Shown: piece after piece, positions 1 through 10,074 of the stretch
How positions within the stretch are numbered: position 1 is the stretch's first letter
Layout of the letters: the number at the start of each line of letters is the position of its first letter
Assembly (NCBI GenBank): GCA_963789355.1
Contig: CAWBKK010000005.1
Coordinates: 124,001-188,000, forward strand
Direction: 5' to 3'
Source: Gaiellasilicea sp963789355
GTDB lineage: Bacteria; Actinomycetota; Thermoleophilia; Gaiellales; Gaiellaceae
DNA length: 64,000 nt
Position numbers and translations under genes: made by a program
Notes under the pieces: model-generated
Told to the model about the DNA's origin: nothing
Seen by the model: the letters and a program-made list of their open reading frames with translations, nothing else
Database searches by the model: none

Positions 1-291
1 CCGCCGTGGGCGATGCGGGCTCGCCGCCGGTACCCAATCGAGACCAAGCCATTCTTCCTCACCAGCGAGTTCGTCGGAGCCGTCCTGGCGATCGCGGGTA
101 TCGCGATCACGGCCGCCTCGTCCGACTCGTTCGGTGCCTGGCGAGCCTGGATCCTCATCACCGCTGTCACGGTGGGGTACCTAATCAGTCGTGGCATCGC
201 AAAGTCGGGCACGCGCTCACACGCTGACGATCCGCGTGAGAATCTCGACCTCAATTGGGGCGGCGGACACGACAAGAACGGAAACAGCTGA
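1..291 (+). CDS. Small membrane protein, PIETKPFF family (5' end outside window)
   Basis: Function unknown. The frame is open from the first base and reads PPWAMRARRRYPIETKPFF, matching the middle of a complete paralogue at 21690-22091, so the start lies upstream of the window and about 35-40 residues are missing. Visible parts are a basic stretch, a hydrophobic segment around EFVGAVLAIAGIAITAA, a second hydrophobic segment around AWILITAVTVGYLI, and a polar tail with SRGIAKSGTRSHADDPREN. Two membrane spans with both ends on one side are likely. A third paralogue is at 17891-18289. The copies differ mainly at third codon positions, which suggests purifying selection. An intrinsic terminator follows directly. 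Confidence 0.85.
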   Translation, partial: PPWAMRARRRYPIETKPFFLTSEFVGAVLAIAGIAITAASSDSFGAWRAWILITAVTVGYLISRGIAKSGTRSHADDPRENLDLNWGGGHDKNGNS

Positions 292-301
292 GGCGCACCA
301 A

Positions 302-338
302 GGAAAGGGAACCGTCCGGTGGCAGGCGGTTCCCTTCC
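302..338 (+). terminator. Intrinsic terminator after the small membrane protein
   Basis: An inverted repeat, GGAAAGGGAACCG near 302-314 and CGGTTCCCTTCC at 327-338, forms a stem of about 12 bp 11 nt after the stop codon. The 3' side is C/T-rich rather than a pure T run. The paralogue at 21690-22091 has a similar hairpin in the same place. Confidence 0.7.
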
Positions 339-488
339 TCCTCCTCCGCTAGTGGCCCCCGCGTCCGTCGAGTGAGGCTCCAACTCCGACGGCCAGATGA
401 CGGGGGTGCCTCCCCCGCCCGCGCCGATCCCGTCCCGGTGCTGACGAACGAGTATCTGGCGCGCATTCTGGCGCACGCCAATAACGAT

Positions 489-571
489 CGGCGGTAGCAC
501 CGGGTTCCAGGACGGTCCTTCTAAACCGTTGGGCGCGCAAGCGTCCCCTGGTTCGAATCCCAGCCCCGCCG
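489..571 (+). other. Degenerate tRNA-like element with long variable arm
   Basis: The segment folds partly like a class II tRNA. Acceptor-like pairs are CGGCGG (489-494) with CCGCCG (566-571). An anticodon-type stem ACGGT/ACCGT (512-516/525-529) closes an 8-nt loop CCTTCTAA. A 6-bp variable arm with a GCAA tetraloop spans 531-546, and a T-loop-like TTCGAATC is closed by CTGG/CCAG. The sequence around 512-531 resembles a tRNA-Arg(UCU) anticodon arm with one extra C. The D arm does not fold properly and the T stem is one base short on its 5' side. It is probably a tRNA pseudogene or remnant; an unusual functional tRNA-like RNA cannot be excluded. The rest of 292-591 holds only the terminator at 302-338. 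Confidence 0.4.
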
Positions 572-591
572 TTCGGCGGCGCGCAGAGACG

Positions 592-2604
<2,013 letters not shown>

Positions 2605-2612
2605 CTACGACA

Positions 2613-2618
2613 ACCTTA
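2613..2618 (-). promoter_or_regulatory. -10 hexamer TAAGGT of ftsH (leaderless type)
   Basis: TAAGGT on the minus strand lies 8 nt before the GTG start of ftsH, with no Shine-Dalgarno sequence between. Transcription would begin at or next to the start codon. Confidence 0.55.
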
Positions 2619-2669
2619 AGCAACCCGCCGCGCTGCGTAAATTGCCGCGTCGACTCATACGCTGCGCGT

Positions 2670-4304
2670 CTACCGCGACGAGAGCCAGGCGTGGACGAAC
2701 TGCACGGCCATCGCACCCTCGCCGACCGCGGTGACGCAGCGCTTGGCGGAACCGGAACGGACGTCACCGGCGGCGTAGATCCCCGGCACGCTCGTCTCGA
2801 GCAGGTCGTCCGCGCCCGCGGCGGCGCCGGTGAGAACGAACCCGTGCTCGTCCCGGGCAACGACGGCACCCAGCCAGTCCGTACAGGGGAGCGCGCCCAG
2901 GAAGCAGAAGAGAAACGAGAACGGCAGCCGCTCACCGCTCGTCAGCGTCACCGCGGCCAACGTCCCGTCCTCGCCGTGGAGCTCTGCGATCTCGCTGTCG
3001 TCTCGAACGGCGACGCCGGCCCGGTCGAGCTCCGGAATCAGGTAGGCGGACATCGTCTCCCGGAGACTGTCTCGGCGATGCAGGAGCGACACGAGCGCTC
3101 CGGACCGCGAGAGCCAGACGGCCGCTTGACCCGCAGAGTTGCCGCCGCCGACGACGGCGACGCGGGAGCCGGCACACAACCGACCCTCCGGAGGCCCGGC
3201 CGCGTAGAAGACGGAGAGGCCGTCGTACGCCGCCAGCGCCGCGACAGGGAGCCGCCGATACTCCGCACCGGTCGCGAGCAGGACCACCCGGGCAGCGATC
3301 TCATGACCCTCTTCGAGGCGGACGACGTGACGTTCCCGGCCCGGCTCGAGCGCGACGGCGCGGTACGGCGCCGCGGTGCGCGCGTCGAACTTGCGCGCCT
3401 GCGTGACGGCCCGGCCGGTGAGCTCGGCGCCGGTGATCCCGGCCGGGAAACCGAGGTAGTTCTCGATCCGACGGGACGAGCCCGCCTGTCCGCCGAGCGC
3501 GGTGCCCTCAACCACGAGCGTGTCGAGGCCTTCCGAGGCCCCGTAGACGGCGGCACCGAGGCCTGCTGGTCCGCCACCGATGACGACCAGGTCGACCTCT
3601 TCCACGGCCGCAAGCTCGAGGCCGATCCCGAGCGCCCGCGAGACCTCGCCTCTGGACGGAGCGCGGAGCTCGGTGCCGCCGGGAAGCCGGACGAGCGGCA
3701 CCTCGCCGACAGCGGGCGCAGCGTCTGACCAGGTATAGGGGAGGTGGTTGCTCCGGGCGAAGTCGAGCAGCTGCATGGTCGGCACGGATGAACGCGGGCC
3801 GACGATCTCGAGGCCGATGCCGTCGACCTGCTCCAAGGCCTCGCGTCGCTCCATGAACGTGGCCAGCACCAGGTCGCTGAGCGGTCCATCCTCGAACAGG
3901 AGCGCGCGCAGCACGTCGCGCTCGACCGAGACGTACCGCAACGGCTTCGTGACGACAGCCGTTACGAAGACCGTCTGGCCGGTGAGCAGGTTCAGCTCCC
4001 CGAGGAACCCGCCTGCCCCGTGGCGGATGATCTCGCTGCCCGCCGCGTCGATGATCGCGACCTCGCCGGCCTCGATCGCGATGAACGGATAGCGCCGATC
4101 GCCGACGCGATAGAGGACGTCGCCGGCCTGCGCCGTGCCTTCCTCGCCCAGTTCGCGAAGCCGCTCCAGCTGCGACGTCGAGAGCGCCGGGCTGGCCGGA
4201 GGGCTGTTCCCGGCCCGGACGCTCACGTAATCGCCTCCAGCAATGACAAGCGGATCTCCTCCGTGGACAAACGCGTCGATGACACGGTGCCCCAGCGCCT
4301 CCAT
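2670..4304 (-). CDS. cNMP-binding domain / thioredoxin-reductase-like flavoprotein fusion
   Basis: The N-terminal part (about residues 35-160) is a cyclic-nucleotide-binding fold: YRVGDRRYPFIAIEAGEVAI and GAGGFLGELNLLTGQTV match the CAP-type beta roll and phosphate-binding cassette. A short linker leads to a class II flavin oxidoreductase domain, with FAD-binding VVIGGGPAGLGAAVYGASEG, ENYLGFP, NAD(P)-binding VAVVGGGNSAGQAAVWLS and the C-terminal FAD motif GIYAAGDVRSG. The redox CxxC that thioredoxin reductases carry just before the second dinucleotide fold is absent; there the sequence has a single Cys (EGRLCAGSR). So this is a thioredoxin-reductase-like oxidoreductase, possibly nucleotide-gated, but probably not a disulfide reductase. 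544 aa, ATG start, divergent from the next gene. Confidence 0.85.
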   Translation of the reverse strand: MEALGHRVIDAFVHGGDPLVIAGGDYVSVRAGNSPPASPALSTSQLERLRELGEEGTAQAGDVLYRVGDRRYPFIAIEAGEVAIIDAAGSEIIRHGAGGFLGELNLLTGQTVFVTAVVTKPLRYVSVERDVLRALLFEDGPLSDLVLATFMERREALEQVDGIGLEIVGPRSSVPTMQLLDFARSNHLPYTWSDAAPAVGEVPLVRLPGGTELRAPSRGEVSRALGIGLELAAVEEVDLVVIGGGPAGLGAAVYGASEGLDTLVVEGTALGGQAGSSRRIENYLGFPAGITGAELTGRAVTQARKFDARTAAPYRAVALEPGRERHVVRLEEGHEIAARVVLLATGAEYRRLPVAALAAYDGLSVFYAAGPPEGRLCAGSRVAVVGGGNSAGQAAVWLSRSGALVSLLHRRDSLRETMSAYLIPELDRAGVAVRDDSEIAELHGEDGTLAAVTLTSGERLPFSFLFCFLGALPCTDWLGAVVARDEHGFVLTGAAAGADDLLETSVPGIYAAGDVRSGSAKRCVTAVGEGAMAVQFVHAWLSSR

Positions 4305-4366
4305 GGTCGCGCCCGTCGCATGCCCTGGTCAATGCCTACGGCTGGGCCTAGGGTCCACCCAGGCAA

Positions 4367-5413
4367 TTGATCACGCTCGACCTACTCGCCGTACCCGTTG
4401 TCGGCGCGCCGATGGCCGGCGGCCCGACCACGCCAACGCTCGCCGCTGCGGTCTCGGAGGCGGGCGGCCTCGGCTTCCTCGCCGCCGGGTACAAGACCGC
4501 CGAAACCGTGCAGGCTGAGCTGGCAGCGGTGCGCGCGAGGACCGCGCGCCCGTTCGGCATCAACCTCTTCTACCCGACGCGCGACGTCATCGACGAGGCC
4601 GCGATAGCCGCTTACGCGGGCAGCCTGCGCGGCGAGGAGGAGCGCTACGGCGTCGGCGTCGGCGACCACTCGTGGAGCGACGACGAATGGGACGCGAAGC
4701 TGAACCTCGTCGCCCGCGAGCGCCCGGACGTTGTCTCGTTCACCTTCGGCTGTCCCGACCGAGAGATCGTCGAGTGGCTGCAGAGCTCCGAGATCGCGGT
4801 GTGGGCGACCGTCACGTCGCTGGCCGAGGCGAGAATCGCGCTCGCTGCGGGTGCCGACGCGCTCGTCGTCCAGGGCGCGGAGGCCGGAGGTCACCAGGGC
4901 TCGTTCCGCCAGCACGACGACGAGCCGGTCTCGATCCTGACGCTCCTGCAGCTGGTCGCTGCGATCACCGATCGACCGCTCATCGCAGCAGGCGGGATCG
5001 CGACGGCAGCCGGAATCGCCGCGGTGCTTCGCGCCGGCGCTGTCGCGGCTCAGGTCGGCTCGGCGCTGATGCTCTCCGAAGAAGCCGGAACGAGCGAGCC
5101 CCATCGAGAAGCACTGCGCCGCGATGCGCCGACCCGCCTGACCCGAGCGTTCACCGGCCGCCGCGGCCGCGGGATCGTGAACCGCTTCATGCTCGAGCAC
5201 GACGGCGACGCACCCGCGGCGTATCCCGAGATCCACTCGCTGACAGCGCCGCTGCGCGCGAAGGCACGCGCGCTCGGGGACGCCGACGGGCTGAACCTCT
5301 GGGCCGGGCAGGCATACCGCCTCGCCGTCGAAGCACCGGTCGGCGAGATCGTCGAGCGCTGGCGAGCCGACTTGGCGCGCTTCGGAGCGCCGGTGACCAG
5401 ACGCGAACGCTGA
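4367..5413 (+). CDS. Nitronate monooxygenase (2-nitropropane dioxygenase family)
   Basis: FMN-dependent TIM-barrel oxygenase that oxidises toxic alkyl nitronates. Seen here: VVGAPMAGGPTTPTLAAAVS and GGLGFLAAGY at the N-terminus, GINLFYP, VQGAEAGGHQGSF with the conserved active-site His, and the phosphate-binding stretch PLIAAGGIATAAGI followed by VGSALMLSEE. Length 348 aa is normal for the family. A TTG start is chosen because the family N-terminus begins there and no other start exists nearby; the hexamer TAGGGT lies 12 nt upstream. It is divergent from the flavoprotein at 2670-4304, and no operon partner is evident. Confidence 0.9.
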   Translation: MITLDLLAVPVVGAPMAGGPTTPTLAAAVSEAGGLGFLAAGYKTAETVQAELAAVRARTARPFGINLFYPTRDVIDEAAIAAYAGSLRGEEERYGVGVGDHSWSDDEWDAKLNLVARERPDVVSFTFGCPDREIVEWLQSSEIAVWATVTSLAEARIALAAGADALVVQGAEAGGHQGSFRQHDDEPVSILTLLQLVAAITDRPLIAAGGIATAAGIAAVLRAGAVAAQVGSALMLSEEAGTSEPHREALRRDAPTRLTRAFTGRRGRGIVNRFMLEHDGDAPAAYPEIHSLTAPLRAKARALGDADGLNLWAGQAYRLAVEAPVGEIVERWRADLARFGAPVTRRER

Positions 5414-5501
5414 GACGGGCGCCCGGACTCGAAGGGTCACGATGACCCGGACGGAAACGGGCTCTTCTTCGCTGCAAGCCCGTTGTACGCTTGACCTCGG
5501 G

Positions 5502-6323
5502 ATGAAGGGACAGAGGCCCGGGCACCGCGACCGTCTGCTCGAGCTCGACGAGGTCGAGCGCCGACTGAAGCCGTTTGGGCGCCGGTACCTGGGCGTCCGC
5601 GCGATCCCGCTCGACGCGCTCGTCGGCACGGACAGCCGCGCCAGCTCCTTCACCCGCGACTTCCGCCCGTTGCACGCCTTCAGCCGCGACCGGCTGCGCT
5701 CGCTCGAGGGTGCGTTTGCCGACGGCGCCTTCCCGCCGATCGTCACGGTCAAGCTCGGCGAGGCGTACTTCGTGATCGACGGTCACCACCGCGCCGCCCT
5801 CGCGCGGCGCAGAGGCACAGAGACGATCGACGCCGACGTGACCGAGCTCATCGCGCGCGTTCCTCTCCCGGCCGGGGCGGACATGCTCGACGTCGTCCTC
5901 CGGGAGCTCGAGCGGATCTTCCTCGAGGACAGCGGGCTTGCCCAGGCGCGCCCCGGCATGCGCGTCTCGGTCAGCCGGCCCGCGAACTACCTCGAGCTCC
6001 TGGAGAACATTCAGGTGCACGGCTACCACATGATGCGAGAACACGAACGCGTGCTCGAGAACGCGGAGATCGCTGCCGATTGGTGGGACGCGATCTACAC
6101 GCCGACGCTCGCGGCGATCGACCGCCTGCAGCTCGGCCGCCCCGATCGGGACGCCCCGCCCGGCGACCTGTTCCTCGTTCTCCACCGGCACCGGCGGGAC
6201 GCGTTCCCCTCCACCGGCTGCCCGCACCTCGCGCAAACCGTCGTCTCGGTGATCGGCGACCCAGGGCCGCGCCGCCGGCTCCGGTGGCCGGGCCGCGGGA
6301 CGCGTTCGCCGGCCCAGCACTAG
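5502..6323 (+). CDS. ParB/Srx-like fold protein
   Basis: 273 aa. The N-terminal half has the ParB/sulfiredoxin-like nucleotide-binding signature: PPIVTVKLGEAYFVIDGHHR with DGHHR at about residues 93-97, followed by AALARRRGTETIDADVTEL. The C-terminal half is helical and lacks a DNA-binding domain I recognise. The sequence contains no partner ParA. A role as a stand-alone ParB-like nuclease or NTP-binding regulator is only a guess. ATG at 5502 is chosen over an upstream ATG because coding character begins there and TACGCT lies 10 nt before it. Downstream is the SAM riboswitch region. Confidence 0.75.
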   Translation: MKGQRPGHRDRLLELDEVERRLKPFGRRYLGVRAIPLDALVGTDSRASSFTRDFRPLHAFSRDRLRSLEGAFADGAFPPIVTVKLGEAYFVIDGHHRAALARRRGTETIDADVTELIARVPLPAGADMLDVVLRELERIFLEDSGLAQARPGMRVSVSRPANYLELLENIQVHGYHMMREHERVLENAEIAADWWDAIYTPTLAAIDRLQLGRPDRDAPPGDLFLVLHRHRRDAFPSTGCPHLAQTVVSVIGDPGPRRRLRWPGRGTRSPAQH

Positions 6324-6374
6324 GCGTTCCTCCGCGGCATCGCCGTGGGTTGAATCCCCGCGGCGCTGCATTAC

Positions 6375-6403
6375 TTGCGAAAGTAAAGCGACAACTGCTA
6401 TAC
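6375..6403 (+). promoter_or_regulatory. Promoter of the sulfur operon
   Basis: TTGCGA (6375-6380) and CTATAC (6398-6403) are separated by 17 nt. They sit in a locally A+T-rich stretch directly before the riboswitch aptamer. Confidence 0.5.
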
Positions 6404-6417
6404 AGGTTGGGCGTCAA

Positions 6418-6534
6418 CCATCACGAGCGGCAGAGGGAACTGGCCCGTCGACGCCGCAGCAACCGGGGCAAGAGCCTGTCAGGTGCTCCATCCAGCGCGA
6501 GTCGGGACCTCCGGAACCGGTAAGCGGAAGATGG
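6418..6534 (+). ncRNA. SAM-I (S-box) riboswitch
   Basis: The aptamer core is recognisable. P1 pairs CCATC (6418-6422) with GATGG (6530-6534). The S-box signature AGAGGGAACTGGCCC is followed by GCAACC and then by AGGTGCTCCATCC, with the 3' motif GGAAGATGG. S-box riboswitches bind S-adenosylmethionine and usually switch sulfur and methionine genes off when SAM is plentiful, which fits the sulfite reductase operon that follows. Confidence 0.85.
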
Positions 6535-6569
6535 GGACACGCAGACCTCGCCGCCGGCGAGGGAACGAG

Positions 6570-6590
6570 GCCTCCGGATCCCGGGGGCCT
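6570..6590 (+). terminator. Hairpin in the riboswitch expression platform
   Basis: GGCCTCCGG and CCGGGGGCC form a 9-bp stem with a 3-nt loop between aptamer and start codon. There is no T run, so whether it acts as a terminator or in some other way cannot be told from sequence. Confidence 0.45.
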
Positions 6591-6619
6591 TCGCCGTCTC
6601 CGGGGCAGAGCGAAGGGAC

Positions 6620-8281
6620 GTGGTGGAGCTGAGCGAAGCGGGAGCGACACGCAGATCGGCCGAGAAGCCGCCGCCGACGCTCGAGCTCGTCCTCAAGCGC
6701 AACTCCGTCGAGCGGATCAAGCGCGAGAAGGACCCGCTGGGGATGCTCGGCGAGCTGCCGGCGCTGATCGCCGCGGGCTACGAGCAGGTCCCCGAGGAGG
6801 ATCTCGTCCGGCTGAAGTGGTGGGGGCTCTACCACGACAAGCCGAAGATCGGGACGTTCATGCTCCGGATCAAGCTGCCCGCGGGCCGGGTGACGCCGGG
6901 GCAGCTGCGGGTCGTCGGCGAGCTCTCGCTCCGCTACGGGAAAGGGTCCGGCGAGCTCTCGACGCGGCAGACGATTCAGCTCCACTACCTGGAGCTCGAC
7001 TCGCTGCCGGAGGTCTTCCGCCGGCTCGACGACGTCGGCTTGACGACCGTCGGCGCCTGCGGCGACGCCGTCCGCAACGTGACCGGCTGCCCGGTCGCCG
7101 GCCTCGCGCAGGACGAGCTCTTCGATGTCTCCCCCGTCGTCGAACAGGTGACCGCGTTCTTCTACGGCAACCCGGACTACTCCGACCTGCCGCGCAAGCA
7201 CAAGATCACGATCTCGGCCTGCGCACATCGCTGCAACGCGCCGGAGATCAACTGCATCGCGCTCGTGGGCGCGCTCCGGGACGGGGAGCCCGGCTTCGCC
7301 GTCCTCGTCGGCGGCGGGCTCTCGTCGGTGCCCAGGCTTGCGCGCGACCTCGGCGTCTTCATTCGGGTGGACGAGGCCCTGCCCGTGCTCTGCACGCTGC
7401 TGGACGCGTGGAAGGAAGATCTGCGCTACCGCGTCTCGCGCGTGAAGGCCCGGATCAAGTTCATGGTCGACGATCTCGGGCCGGCGGGTATGCGCGCCGA
7501 GGTCGAGCGGCGACTCGGCTACGCGCTTCCGGACTTCGAGCTCGACGCCCCGCCGCCCCTCACCGATCACATGGGCGTCCAGCCCGAGCATCAGGAGGAT
7601 CTCGTCTCGATCGGGGTGCCGGTGAAGGTCGGCCTGCTCTCGGGCGAGCAGATGGTCTCGGTGGCGGAGCTCGCATCGGAGCTCGGTCGGGACGTGCGCG
7701 TGACGAGGCAGCAGAACGCCGTCCTCACGTCGATCTCGACCGCCGACGTCGAGCGCGTCGGCGAGCGCCTCGCGGAGCTCGAGCTGCCGCTCACCGGGAA
7801 TCCGCTCCGTGCCGAGGCGATCGCCTGCACCGGCGAGCCGCACTGCAACTTTGCGGTGACCGAGACGAAGTCGCGGCTCGACGTGCTCGTCGAGCACCTC
7901 GAGAACCGCTTCGGCGAGGCGCTTGCCGGACTCAAGCTGAACCTCGACGGCTGCCCGCACGCCTGCGCGCACCACTGGGTCGGCGACCTCGGCTTCCAGG
8001 GCTCGACCGTGCGCAACGAGGAGGGCGTGCGCCGCCAGGCCTACGATCTCCTCCTGCGCGGCGGCCTCGGTCCCGACGCCGCGATCGCGCGCCCGGTCTT
8101 CCGCCGGGTCCCGGCCGAGGAGCTGGCGGAAACGGTCACCGGCTTGCTCGAGGGGTGGCTGCAGCAGCGCAAGGGCCCGGAGAGCTTCAAGGCGTTCTGC
8201 GACCGCCTGAGCGACGACGAGCTCGGCCTCCTGGCCGGGCGCGAGCCGGCGAGGAGCCGCAAGGAGGAGGTGGCTGCGTGA
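6620..8281 (+). CDS. Ferredoxin-type assimilatory sulfite (or nitrite) reductase
   Basis: Siroheme and [4Fe-4S] enzyme for the six-electron reduction of sulfite to sulfide. 553 aa with two ferrite-reductase-like half domains (GELSTRQTIQLHYLELD early on) and the siroheme/[4Fe-4S] motifs CTGEPHC (C-x5-C) and CPHAC (C-x3-C) near residues 395-450. Sequence alone does not separate sulfite from nitrite reduction. The neighbours (APS reductase, siroheme biosynthesis, SAM riboswitch) strongly favour sulfite. GTG starts at 6620 or 6623 follow AAGGGA. It overlaps the next gene by 4 nt (GTGA). Confidence 0.93.
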   Translation: MVELSEAGATRRSAEKPPPTLELVLKRNSVERIKREKDPLGMLGELPALIAAGYEQVPEEDLVRLKWWGLYHDKPKIGTFMLRIKLPAGRVTPGQLRVVGELSLRYGKGSGELSTRQTIQLHYLELDSLPEVFRRLDDVGLTTVGACGDAVRNVTGCPVAGLAQDELFDVSPVVEQVTAFFYGNPDYSDLPRKHKITISACAHRCNAPEINCIALVGALRDGEPGFAVLVGGGLSSVPRLARDLGVFIRVDEALPVLCTLLDAWKEDLRYRVSRVKARIKFMVDDLGPAGMRAEVERRLGYALPDFELDAPPPLTDHMGVQPEHQEDLVSIGVPVKVGLLSGEQMVSVAELASELGRDVRVTRQQNAVLTSISTADVERVGERLAELELPLTGNPLRAEAIACTGEPHCNFAVTETKSRLDVLVEHLENRFGEALAGLKLNLDGCPHACAHHWVGDLGFQGSTVRNEEGVRRQAYDLLLRGGLGPDAAIARPVFRRVPAEELAETVTGLLEGWLQQRKGPESFKAFCDRLSDDELGLLAGREPARSRKEEVAA

Positions 8282-9063
8282 GTACCGAGCTGCTGGACGA
8301 TCTCGAGGCCGGCGAGCTGTCGGTCGAGTTCGAGGGCGAGGAGCCCGAGGCCGTGCTGGAGTGGGCGCTCGAGCGCTTCGGCGATCGGCTCGCGATCTCG
8401 ACCGCGTTCCAGGAGGGCGATGTCGCGCTGATCGACATGGCCTACCGGATCGACCCCAAGGTGGCGATCTTCTCGATCGACACGGGGCGGCTCCCGACCG
8501 AGACGTTCGAGCTGATCGAGACCCTGCGCGAGCGCTACCCCGGTCTGGCGCTGACGCTGCTCTCCCCCGACGCGCCGCAGCTGCAGCGGCTCGTCGACCG
8601 GCATGGCCCCAACCTCTTCTACCGCTCGGTCGAGCAGCGCCTCCTTTGCTGCAACGTCCGCAAGGTGCAGCCGCTGACCCGGTACCTCGGTCTGGTCGAC
8701 GCATGGGTCACGGGCCTCCGCCGTGATCAGTGGGCGGGGCGGACCGACATCCGCAAGGTCGAGATCGACCACGACCACGGCGCGATCGTGAAGCTGAACC
8801 CGCTCGCGGAGTGGACGGAGGACGAGGTCTGGGACTACGTCCGCGCCAACGACGTGCCCGTCCATCCGCTCTATGCGCAGGGCTACACGTCGATTGGCTG
8901 CGCGCCGTGCACCCGTCCCGTCGCGGAGGGCGAGCCCAAGCGCGCCGGCCGCTGGTGGTGGGAGTCGGGCGCCCCCAAGGAGTGCGGGATGCACTGCGCG
9001 ATCGAGACGGGCGGCTTCGAGCACGAGCTGCACGCGATCCTCGGCAAGGACGCGGATGCCTGA
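8278..9063 (+). CDS. cysH: Adenylylsulfate/phosphoadenylylsulfate reductase CysH
   Basis: Reduces activated sulfate (APS or PAPS) to sulfite, the step before the preceding gene's product. Seen: AISTAFQEGDVALIDMA (adenylyl-binding loop), SIDTGRLPTET, CCNVRK and CAPCTRP, which together form the CC...CxxC set that binds a [4Fe-4S] cluster in APS reductases, and the C-terminal ECGMHC carrying the catalytic Cys. The iron-sulfur Cys set points to APS rather than PAPS as substrate. 261 aa. GTG start overlaps the sulfite reductase stop by 4 nt, implying translational coupling. Confidence 0.94.
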   Translation: MSTELLDDLEAGELSVEFEGEEPEAVLEWALERFGDRLAISTAFQEGDVALIDMAYRIDPKVAIFSIDTGRLPTETFELIETLRERYPGLALTLLSPDAPQLQRLVDRHGPNLFYRSVEQRLLCCNVRKVQPLTRYLGLVDAWVTGLRRDQWAGRTDIRKVEIDHDHGAIVKLNPLAEWTEDEVWDYVRANDVPVHPLYAQGYTSIGCAPCTRPVAEGEPKRAGRWWWESGAPKECGMHCAIETGGFEHELHAILGKDADA

Positions 9064-9511
9064 GGTGGCGGTGAAACCGGAGGAGCGGGACGTCGCTCTC
9101 GGAGAGGTGCAGGCCGTGCTGGCGGCCGCCCGCGACGAGGACTACCGCGCCAAGCTCGTCTCGCTCGCGACCTCCGTCGAGCGAGGCGAGCTGGCCGGGG
9201 ACGAGGCCGCAGAGCTCGAACGGGTGCTCGAGCTCGGGCTCCAAGCCGGCCGGATCCGGGCGCTCTACGGCCCCGGCGGCGAGCAGGCCGCGCTCCGGCT
9301 CTTCCGCAGACTTCCCGCCGGCGCGGGACTCGCCGAGACGGCGCGCTCGGTCTCCGCGGCTCTGGCGACGCTGAACGGCCGCCCGCTCGACTCGTTCCGG
9401 ATCGAGGTGATCGGCCCCGGTATGTACCGGATCGCCCTGGTCGCCGGCGGCGCCGAGGCCACGGTTCGGCTCGACCGGAGCGGCGTCCAACTCGCCTCGA
9501 TCGGTATCTGA
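9056..9511 (+). CDS. Conserved unknown protein of the sulfur operon
   Basis: Not recognised. 151 aa, soluble and largely helical in the N-terminal half (VQAVLAAARDEDYRAKLVSL, then several ELERVLELG-type helices). The C-terminal half looks like a small alpha/beta domain (RIEVIGPGMYRIALVAGG). No Cys or clear metal site. The start overlaps the cysH stop by 8 nt and the stop overlaps the next start by one base (TGATG), so it is co-translated between cysH and the siroheme genes. That position suggests a role in sulfite reduction or siroheme supply. Confidence 0.8.
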   Translation: MPEVAVKPEERDVALGEVQAVLAAARDEDYRAKLVSLATSVERGELAGDEAAELERVLELGLQAGRIRALYGPGGEQAALRLFRRLPAGAGLAETARSVSAALATLNGRPLDSFRIEVIGPGMYRIALVAGGAEATVRLDRSGVQLASIGI

Positions 9512-10074
9512 TGGACGAGAGGCGTCACTACATCGCCTGCATCGAGCTCGAAGGCCGGAGCGTGCTCGTGGTCGGAGCGGGTCGGGTGGCGCACGAAAAG
9601 ATCCTCGGCCTGCTCGACTGCGGCGCGGCGGTGACCGTCGTCGCGCCGGAGGTCGCCCCCGAGGTCGCGGCGCTCCCCGTCGAGCTGCGGCGCCGCCGCT
9701 ACCGGCGCTCCGACCTCGCCGGCCGCTATCTGGTGGTCGCCGCCACGGCGGACACGGGCGTCAACCGCCGCGTCTTCGCCGACGCCGAGACGCGATCGCT
9801 CCTCTGCAACGTCGTCGACGTCCCCGAGCTCTGCTCGTTCATCCTCCCGGCGCTCCACCGTCAGGACCCGATCACGGTCGCGATCTCGACCGGCGGCGCC
9901 TCGCCGGCGCTGGCGCAGAGGCTCCGCGACGAGGTCGCCGGCGTCGTCCGGCCCGAGCACGCGGTTCTGGCCGTACGGCTGCGCGAGTTGCGGCCGTGGG
10001 CGAAGCAGCACCTGCCGACCTACGAGGCGCGGCGCGACTACTTCGCCGGGCTCGTCCGGGACGAGCTCGGATGA
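9511..10074 (+). CDS. Precorrin-2 dehydrogenase (CysG N-terminal / Met8 type)
   Basis: NAD-dependent oxidation of precorrin-2 to sirohydrochlorin, and possibly ferrochelation to siroheme. 187 aa. The N-terminal Rossmann motif reads VLVVGAGRVAHEKILGLLDCG, followed by LVVAATADTGVNRRVFADAE and the family stretch ISTGGASPALAQRLRDEV. Length matches the single-domain form rather than the full CysG fusion. Its methyltransferase partner is the next gene, overlapping by 4 nt. Together they supply siroheme to the sulfite reductase of the same operon. Confidence 0.9.
   Translation: MDERRHYIACIELEGRSVLVVGAGRVAHEKILGLLDCGAAVTVVAPEVAPEVAALPVELRRRRYRRSDLAGRYLVVAATADTGVNRRVFADAETRSLLCNVVDVPELCSFILPALHRQDPITVAISTGGASPALAQRLRDEVAGVVRPEHAVLAVRLRELRPWAKQHLPTYEARRDYFAGLVRDELG

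Noticed and set aside
4305..4366. Leaderless promoter for the nitronate monooxygenase
   Set aside because: TAGGGT is 12 nt from the TTG start, outside the 6-8 nt range of the clear cases, so it was not counted.
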